A stretch of DNA of 64,000 nucleotides, from assembly GCA_030674185.1 (NCBI GenBank), contig CM060306.1:47573770-47637769 (forward strand). The letters run 5' to 3'. This DNA is from Monoplex corrugatus. Lineage: Eukaryota; Mollusca; Gastropoda; Littorinimorpha; Ranellidae. The notes below the pieces were generated by a model that worked only from the letters and a program-made list of their open reading frames with translations, did no database searches and was not told where the DNA came from. Shown piece after piece: positions 57,136 through 64,000 of the stretch (the first letter of the stretch is position 1; the number at the start of each line of letters is the position of its first letter). Position numbers and translations under genes: made by a program.

Positions 57136-58045
57136 ACGCCAAGAAGAAGAAGAAGACCAAAGTGTCCAAATTACCAAGAATTAAACACAAACAGCGCAAA
57201 CATAAAGTAAACACTACAGCCACCAGAAAGTACAAGAAAAGAAGTTCTTATACAATTTGTTTCATAAGTAATCCTAAACAGTATGCATAAGACAAAAAAA
57301 CATAATTCTCACGGCAATCTTCCATAATAAAGTCCATCCTTCCATGCTGTTCAGTGCCACACGTATTCTTTTTTTTTTCTGTTCCACCAGGAATACAAGA
57401 CTCACCATGTCTGATTATTTTTCAGAATCCTTTATGTAAATCAGTTTCAGAACTTCTTATTCAGTTAAAAACCTTCCATTCTGTGCACCTCTTTCTGCCA
57501 TTATGGAAATGCAATGTAAACACTGCTGCTTAGTAAAGACTAAACCCTAGTAAAACAACATTTAAAATAATTACAGAACATGGTCCATGGCAAGCATTCC
57601 TTATATAAATGATTAAAGTTTTACTTCTAACAGTTACCTTTTGAAAAAGTCACTAAAATTGTCAATAAAAATTTGCAAAACTTGTGCCAACACCTCTAAG
57701 TGCCATCATGACATGAACAGGTGCATGCAGTGTCCATACCCCAGTGATGTCAAAACACCACTAAGTTAAGGAGACTGGCATACAGGCTGAGTCAAAGGGT
57801 AGACCCATTCAGACCGTGCAGTACACAGCACTACATGTATGTCAGTCTTACTATACTGTTCATAATACTGTACATACCTGGAAGTACATCAAAGTTTACA
57901 CATTATTTGCACTGGCCATATGTCTCTCCTTTTATGAGCAACTTATTACTAGCTTACAAGACAGTGGGTGTTGATTTTCTGTCAGGATTTACTTCCTTAG
58001 CCTTGGTTCTCCTGAGACAACCACAAGGCAGTCGTGGTATTTACC
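57136..58045. other. Intronic DNA, nothing firm
   Basis: A Lys-rich frame to 57290 continues the LINE tail. A fragment of the foldback family is near 57765-57797. No other signature is seen. Confidence 0.45.
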
Positions 58046-58472
58046 CATAGCTGGGGGTCTGGTTCGTGGGTACCAGGGCATGTCCACATACTGGTGGGAC
58101 TGCACGAGGCATGTCTGGATGCCAAACCTCCTCTGAGTCCATGGATGGTTCAAATGTTATTTCTGTTTCCATTGTATCTGCATTCAGCTTTTTTCCTCTC
58201 GACCTTTTATCTTCTCTGCTTCAGCAATCAAATTTTATCCTTCAAGGGCTTGCTGCTTTTTCCTCCGTTGCCTGTTGGCTCTTTTCATTCTTGGGACCTT
58301 CATCCACTTCATAGATGTTGTTGAGCAGATCCATGTCTGCTTCCTTGTGAAGTCCTTCAATGCCTTTGCCCTTACACAGGGACTCCAGTCCAGCTTCCTC
58401 ATCATCCCCACCTTTGGTTTTCTTCTTCTTCTTTTCCTTCTTGACTTCAGTGACAGCATCTACTGCTGACTA
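58046..58472 (-). pseudogene. Unidentified coding remnant, possibly a retrocopy
   Basis: A minus-strand frame from about 58468 reads VDAVTEVKKEKKKKKTKGG, GLESLCKGKGIEGLHKEAD, MDLLNNIYEVDEG and stops near 58252. A second frame nearby (about 58046-58165) reads EITFEPSMDSEEVWHPDMPR and ends at a stop near 58047. The composition looks like the acidic and basic C-terminus of a real protein interrupted by frameshifts. I do not recognise the family. It lies about 50 bp past an ADAM17 donor and does not fit ADAM17 phases. Confidence 0.35.
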
Positions 58473-58518
58473 TTGAACAACCTGAAAAGGTTACAGCAGT
58501 AATTAGTGGAGTACTCAC

Positions 58519-58581
58519 AGGTCCAAGCAGCTGGCACCCCTTGTCTTGTTTGGTGCGGCTGGACAGGTAAAACTGACACCA
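58519..58581 (-). CDS. ADAM17: ADAM17 disintegrin-region exon, after the U12 intron
   Basis: 63 bases, acceptor CCCACACAG, donor GACCT|GTGAGT. One base completes the Asp codon begun in the 59182-59283 exon, and the exon ends with two bases of Leu. It encodes GVSFTCPAAPNKTRGASCLD, matching vertebrate ECPPPGNAEDDTVCLD. The preceding intron carries minor-class splice signals. Confidence 0.87.
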
Positions 58582-59181
58582 CTGTGTGGGCTTAAGGAAT
58601 AAAATGACATTATTTTATGTACGTTTTTATCAACACACATCACTGAATTGTTCAAAACCAATTCAAGAAAATCAAGCATTTACATAAAAATAAAACGGAT
58701 TTACATATATACATACATGTACATGCACATGCACATATGCACACACACACACACATACACACATGCACATATACATTCATACACACAAATACATCTATAT
58801 ATACACACCTATATACACATACACAGATTAATATATCCATATTTATCATTTTAATTCCTGATGCATGTGTGCATGTGTTTTGTGTGTGTTTGTGTCTGTC
58901 TATGTGTGTGTAATGTGTCTGTGTGTGTAAGTCTCTTTAAGTGTGTCTGCATGTGCATGTTCAAATGTGCTTATATGCATGTAAGTGTGAATGTGTGCAT
59001 GCATGCATGTGCAAATGTATGATTCAAGTGTACCACAACAGGCTGAATATAGATCATATACAGCATGGAAGTGAGGGGTAACACAGTACAGTAGATTCAT
59101 GATCAAGCAACATCATCAGAATCAAAACTAAATTATTAGTATCAATGCTAACACACATTGCAGCAAAAGGTAAAAGGATAC
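58582..59181 (-). other. ADAM17: U12-type (minor spliceosome) intron of ADAM17
   Basis: The donor reads GTATCCTTTT, the U12 consensus RTATCCTTT. The branch region TTCCTTAA at 58592-58599 matches the U12 branch consensus and lies about 11 bases from the AG at 58583-58582. The intron is 600 bases and contains a TG/CA-rich part. Other ADAM17 introns here have ordinary donors (GTGAGT, GTAAGT, GTATGT, GTCAGT). Confidence 0.85.
58728..59020. repeat. CA/TG-rich low-complexity DNA
   Basis: CACAYA and TGTGTG-rich imperfect units inside the U12 intron. Confidence 0.8.
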
Positions 59182-59283
59182 TCGCAGTAAGAGGCGTTGT
59201 AGCAAGATATTTCACTGTCCCCCAAACACAGTTTTCCAACTAATGCCACATTGCAGTCTTGACAGCATGCATGGTTCACTGGA
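59182..59283 (-). CDS. ADAM17: ADAM17 disintegrin domain exon
   Basis: 102 bases, acceptor ATCTTTGACAG, donor TGCGA|GTATCCTT. The first base completes a Ser codon from the 61027-61165 exon. It encodes PVNHACCQDC and then CLGDSEISCYNASYC, with cysteine spacing equal to vertebrate ADAM17 (CCKNC and CKGVSYC). The disintegrin domain of ADAM17 works with the membrane-proximal domain in substrate recognition. Confidence 0.92.
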
Positions 59284-59444
59284 CTGTCAAAGATTTGGAC
59301 ATTTTCAATGATTAATACTGTTAACCTTGATAGAATGAAATATGTCAGAGAAACACACCGTTACATAATATATCAGTAATTTGAAAGGCTGTAGATTGGT
59401 GACTGATTCTGCTATAGCCAATGATTACAGGACACCTAAAGAAT

Positions 59445-59600
59445 TATACCAGGTAGACCCAGGGAGAAAATACTGGATGTACTTGCAGAGTGATTGAGGA
59501 CAGACAGGGTGGGAGATGTACTTGCAGTGGCAAGGGAAAGATTCAGATGGGGGGCCATGATTGCCAACGCCATGCAGTAGGGCACATGATGATGATGACA
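59445..59600 (+). pseudogene. 3' end of an endonuclease/RT LINE (copy B)
   Basis: PGRPREKILDVL, a stop, then RVGDVL and MIANAMQ match copy A at 37110-37254 and end in the same (ATG)n-type tail near 59588-59600. Only the last 150 bases are kept. Confidence 0.75.
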
Positions 59601-59949
59601 GAATGACAGGAAAGCTTTTGAAGTCATAGACAGCCAATGCAGGTGTTGGATTTGACTTCTTGCCAACTGCAGATAAATGCTAATGCCTTGTTACCACTAT
59701 GCAAAGGTTCATCTGCAGACAGTAATTCATTTCTATCAACAAATACATATATTTCTATCAAGAAATTATACATCTGAACCTATATAGTCTGTCTGCCTTA
59801 TATCTTAAAGCTCTTGGATCCAAAACTCTGCAAAGGTCATATGGGCACTATATCATGAACTCTGAATCAGTTTCCTCTATCCTTCATGGATTGTGGTAAA
59901 ATTCTCTCTGCAATGCCACCTGTCTATTTATTCCTCTGTATGCAAGTTC

Positions 59950-60265
59950 TCTTTCTCTTTTGTACTTTTCACCAGAGATGGTCTTTTGGAGTCTGCTGGA
60001 TCTTGTCACATGACCTTACCATCTCAGCTTTCTCTTCTCTGCTGTGGATGGCAGGTCTGCATAGTGTCCCACATGCTGGAAAATTTTCTTTTGCACTTCA
60101 TTGTCTGCAATACAGTGAGCAAGGAGTCTTCTGAAGCATCTCATTTCTATAGTTTAAATCTTCTTCTGCAGTTCTGCCATCAAAGTCCATGTCTCACATG
60201 CATATAGGAAAATGGAGAGCATGAATGCGTGCAACAGCTTAAATTTGGATCAGGTGGCGATTCAT
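59950..60265 (-). pseudogene. LINE polymerase C-terminal fragment
   Basis: Minus-strand frame: FSIFLYACETWTLMAELQKK, a stop, TIEMRCFRRLLAHCI, IFQHVGHYADLP, KRKLRW, a stop, GHVTRSS. This is the C-terminal connector of an endonuclease/RT-type LINE (compare GSEAW and GHV motifs at 50.6-50.8 kb), with at least two stops. No RT core is nearby. Confidence 0.75.
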
Positions 60266-60891
60266 CTCTCTTGACAAGTTTCAGTTTTGCAAGTGCTGAT
60301 TATTCAAGCAGCTCTTACTCTTACTCTTACTCTTAGCCATGTGTACTATTTCATGATTTTCATTCCATATCTAGTATCAATTCATCCAGGCCAATTCTTC
60401 CTCATTTCCTGCCAGTCAACCATTGTCAATGGCACACTTAAGGGTGGTAACCGTCCTTCCTCAATCCCAACACTAACCGTGCCAATATCTTCAAATGCAT
60501 CAATCATACACTGTGGTTTAAATGGACACATGCTTCCTGTACAAACCTGAAAGCACTTAAAAAGATTTTTGCACTATGAGCTGCTATGTAGTGAAGACAA
60601 TATTCATCCTGCAACTTTTTTTTATTAGATTTAAGATGTCATAATTCTCAGTCACCATGCTGCCATAATAAATCTGGACCAGTGAGGAGGAAAAAAGTAT
60701 TACCAAAATAATCACAGAGCAGAGAAAATAATACACAGTTTTAAAGTATAAATGAATAAAAGTATAAAGGTTCTGCCTGAGAAAACTATTCATTACATTT
60801 TAAGACATAAACTCAAGAGATTTACTAACGAAATTATCTGCTCATACAAGATATACTGAATTATTTCAAGCACATTCACAAACACATGCAC

Positions 60892-60967
<76 letters not shown>

Positions 60968-61026
60968 CACACACACACACACACAAGAATAAGAACAAGG
61001 TAGATAAGAGAAGGGCATGAACATAC
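60266..61026. other. ADAM17 intron with a (CA)n tract and one unexplained open stretch
   Basis: (CA)n with short interruptions at 60893-60985. On minus, after an acceptor-like GTGCTTTCAG, 60382-60546 stays open for 54 codons (CMIDAFEDIGTVSVGIEEG). It is neither in ADAM17 phase nor recognised. The rest is AT-rich. Confidence 0.45.
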
Positions 61027-61165
61027 CTGCATGTTGATTCACCATCCAGAAGACAGCTGGAGGTGCAGCAAGGGTCAAGGCCAAAGCGGCCCAGTAACCC
61101 TGCATCGCATTGCTCCTCTGCATCAATCACTCCATTGCCACAGAGACTGTCATCATCTGGTGCTT
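61027..61165 (-). CDS. ADAM17: ADAM17 disintegrin domain exon, N-terminal part
   Basis: 139 bases, acceptor ATGTTGAACAG, donor TGCAG|GTATGT, two bases of overhang at each end. It encodes APDDDSLCGNGVIDAEEQCD, AGLLGRFGLDPCCTSSCLL and DGESTC. CGNGVIDAEEQCD corresponds to vertebrate CGNSRVDEGEECD, the first disintegrin block, and DPCCTSSC to NDTCCNSDC. The junction with 63249-63317 makes a Lys codon. This exon alone identifies the gene as ADAM17-like rather than another ADAM. Confidence 0.95.
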
Positions 61166-61439
61166 CTGTTCAACATACAACCACACCAAATCATAGACAT
61201 GGACAGAATATGCGTCTGCATATGAGTGTGTTCAAGATAAGATTCATCATGCTCAAACAACTGCCCTCATTTCAAACCAATCAGTCTGGCAGACTTCTTG
61301 AGCCTTGAAAAACTCTACACACTGGCAATGGGGGGACTGGGGGGCCTATAAAAGACTAAGCTGACAACACCAGAATGACTGAAGTATTAAGATAGCCAAC
61401 AACAAGGCCACTTTTTATATTAAATCCAAAAGAAGTGCA
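61166..61439. other. ADAM17 intron, nothing recognised
   Basis: No repeat or coding signature other than exon flanks. Confidence 0.6.
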
Positions 61440-61560
61440 ACCGCCCACAATCAAGCAAACAGGAACCAGAAAAACACCAAAAAAAGAATCAGAACATGTA
61501 TTTAATACAATGCAGTCTGATTCTCTATGTTCATGATTTTCTGGCTCCTGTTAACTTTTT
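61440..61560. repeat. Second member of the palindromic foldback family
   Basis: Left AACAGGAACCAGAAAAACAC with ATGTATTTAATACAA and right GATTTTCTGGCTCCTGTT face each other. They match the arms of the 27032-27161 palindrome with divergence and a shortened right side. Confidence 0.65.
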
Positions 61561-62785
61561 GTACTGCCATTTGAGAGTGAACTTGAGACGTAAGACTTGA
61601 GTCCATAGTTCTGTCAACAAACCCAGAAAAGACAGATCAGATTCTATCTGTTCACTTGATTAAGATATATCATTTACATTCCAAAACAGTAATCATGGCA
61701 GTGACATGTGCATGAATTCTCTGCTGTTACAAAACAGCTAAAGTGACGCTCCAAACAATGATATTACTGCCTCATTATGCTACAGGGCTTGTAGGCATAT
61801 AGAGCTTAATCATGTCAATATATTGATTGAAATTACTGAAATTTGTAGCAACTTCTGCTATCAGAAAAACAAAACAATCAACTCGCACACTAATCTGAAC
61901 AGAGAAGTTTACTGTCAAAACTGCCCAAGACTGAGGTAGAAAAGCAAAAATTCAAGAAAAGCTTCCATTTTGGTAAACAGTATACAAATAAGAGCAAACT
62001 ATTGTCACATAAATGCCAAGCAGTCATCCTAACCTGTCTCAAGTTTACTTGGAGATATAAAGGCACCAATCAAACAAAACAAGTAAAAATTGTAGCTGAG
62101 TCTATCATCAGACAGGAGGTCATGGAGATGCCAATCACAGATACTATGTTAAATATCTATGCTCTTAAGTTGATGATATGTGTAAACAAGTGAAACCTCA
62201 CTCAACAAGACTAAATGTGAAACAATCCATAGCAACAAAGTAACAAAACAAATGCTCAAATAACAATGATGTAACCTTTCTGTCCGATTTTGAAGCCTGT
62301 TATAGAATAAAACGATAACGACTGATTGAGACAAAATAAGTCTTGCCGGTTTCTGACTTCAACATTAGAAATGAAAATTCAAAAACAGAGAGAACATACT
62401 GGTCACAAGGTAAAAGTCTGCAAAGGTACGTTATATGACATCAAACTCTGAACTGATTAGTATACAGCCAAACACATTATCAATCTTGGTGTTCAACAAT
62501 ACTCTGAATCTGTCAGTCTATCAAATGTCTTTAATAAGAAATAACGTACAGTTCTTTTTTAACACTTTTAATTATCAATACAACACAGCAAATCATGTCA
62601 GTTTACTGACAAGTGTCCAGAAGCACTCTTTCTTCTAACCACATCACACAGAACTAAAAACTGGCCTACTGGCTGTTTTGTTTGTTTGTTTGTTTTCTCT
62701 TCCTGCAACCAGCACACATGTTTGAATAAAGTGTGATGGATTGGTGGATGATTTGAAAAATATTCACATTATCTGGATGAAAAGA
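61561..62785. other. ADAM17 intron, nothing recognised
   Basis: AT-rich, with a GTTT run at 62679-62694. No coding signature. Confidence 0.55.
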
Positions 62786-63070
<285 letters not shown>

Positions 63071-63248
63071 TGTCTGCTCATGTAAATCCCTCTGTATACA
63101 CATGTATGCATGTTAAGTATGCATCTTTGCAAAGAAATATACTTTCACAATTACAGACTGCAAAAAAAAGCTCTGGAAGACAGACAAGATGACAAACCAA
63201 AGAACAACGTATACATGATGTAATATGTATGTATAAATATATACTGAC

Positions 63249-63317
63249 TGTTAAAACATTCTTGAGCCTTGACAGACAGCACAGCTTCAATGTCCCTTAG
63301 ACTGCATGGGAGAATTT
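63249..63317 (-). CDS. ADAM17: ADAM17 exon: end of metalloprotease domain, with apparent 1-bp loss
   Basis: 69 bases, acceptor TTGTGTTCAG, donor AACA|GTCAGT. The main frame encodes CSLRDIEAVLSVKAQECFN, matching vertebrate CSKQSIYKTIESKAQECF. The upstream exon ends in phase 0 (GAT|GTGAGT), but this exon needs a one-base lead to reach the CSLRDI frame. In phase 0 its first codons read KFS, as in the family (MFSNC), before going out of frame. One base thus appears missing between KFS and the Cys, at a run of three G on the plus strand (63308-63310). A consensus indel is the simplest explanation. Confidence 0.87.
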
Positions 63318-63445
63318 CTGAACACAACAACAAGCAAGGCCTAATTAGAACAGCATCTGAAGAATGAAATATATCTAAAGCATATATACATCTCGGAGAA
63401 AAAAAAGCACCCAAAAATGTTACTGAAAGATGACATGCAGCACAT

Positions 63446-63446
<1 letters not shown>

Positions 63447-63512
<66 letters not shown>
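63447..63512. repeat. (CA)n microsatellite
   Basis: Pure (CA)n of about 64 bases in the intron between the last two metalloprotease exons. Confidence 0.97.
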
Positions 63513-63516
<4 letters not shown>

Positions 63517-63666
63517 AAACATCATTATATGAAAATATTCAAGAAAGCAAAACAAACACATAAAAGGCATTAAATGAAAACAAAACCTAGATATATAATG
63601 GTGGGTAATGAAGAGGTAGACTTAAAGATCAAAGTCATCAAAATTAATGTACACAATCATATCCCA

Positions 63667-63667
<1 letters not shown>

Positions 63668-63745
<78 letters not shown>

Positions 63746-63796
63746 ACACACACACACACACCACGCACCACGCACGCACGCACGCACACCACACCA

Positions 63797-63876
<80 letters not shown>
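63668..63876. repeat. (CA)n microsatellite with ACC/GCAC interruptions
   Basis: About 200 bases of (CA)n broken by CACCAC and GCAC units. Confidence 0.97.
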
Positions 63877-63877
<1 letters not shown>

Positions 63878-63945
63878 TACAAACTCACACTACCACTGCT
63901 ACTACTGCTACTATCACTACTACTTTTCACAGAAAATAAACTCAC

Positions 63946-64000
63946 ATCATTGTTAGAATCATAGCCGTTGACAGAATAAGCATACATGAGGTATTTTCCA
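63946..64000 (-). CDS. ADAM17: ADAM17 metalloprotease-domain exon, cut by the window edge
   Basis: On minus the frame GKYLMYAYSVNGYDSNND runs from the window edge to a GAT|GTGAGT donor at 63946/63945. It matches vertebrate ADAM17 GNYVMYPIAVSGDHENN, the strand that follows the zinc-binding helix and Met-turn region. The HExxH zinc site and all upstream domains (signal peptide, prodomain) lie outside this window. Confidence 0.87.

Noticed and set aside
58034..58324. Plus-strand frame with WVPGHV, resembling a LINE RNase H block
   Set aside because: The downstream GNE and Asp pattern is absent and the opposite strand looks more coding-like. Similarity over six residues is not enough.

Overview
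This window looks like animal nuclear DNA, most likely from a mollusc and probably a gastropod. Genes have spliceosomal introns, long (CA/TG)n and GATA/CTGT microsatellites are everywhere, and tRNA-derived SINEs and many invertebrate-type transposons are present. The phylum call rests on repeat style and on resemblance of short repeats to ones I recall from gastropod sequences, so it is an inference.

The main host gene is an ADAM17 (TACE) orthologue on the minus strand. Eleven coding exons can be placed with matching splice phases, from the window edge (64000) down to a stop codon at 20185. They encode the end of the metalloprotease domain, the disintegrin domain, the membrane-proximal domain with its CxxC switch, the juxtamembrane amphipathic helix, the transmembrane segment and a short cytoplasmic tail. 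The HExxH exon lies beyond 64000. One intron (58582-59181) has U12-type splice signals. One exon carries an apparent one-base loss in a G run at 63308-63310.

The large introns hold most of the other content. 20377-28140: microsatellites, a SINE-like repeat and a 65-bp-arm palindrome. 28195-32484: a piggyBac-like MITE split by a young Ty3/gypsy element with identical 187-bp LTRs and an internal deletion joining early RT to the integrase tail, then a foldback repeat. 32574-44059: a decayed P-element/THAP9-like transposase, LINE and SINE pieces, a gag-only LTR-retrotransposon derivative and a THAP-domain pseudogene. 44771-53349: a 43-bp minisatellite split by a decayed endonuclease/RT LINE. 53427-58518: a 36-bp minisatellite, a LINE RNase H fragment and an unidentified coding remnant.

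Below 20 kb lies the 3' side of ADAM17 (AT-rich, possibly partly 3' UTR), a tRNA-derived SINE at 12.1 kb, and a decayed RNase H-bearing LINE (about 5.0-10.3 kb, minus strand) whose presumed ORF1 carries an SGNH-hydrolase-like domain. The first 5 kb holds microsatellites, a possible LTR remnant and a polypurine tract. No RNA gene, operon or CRISPR array is supported.
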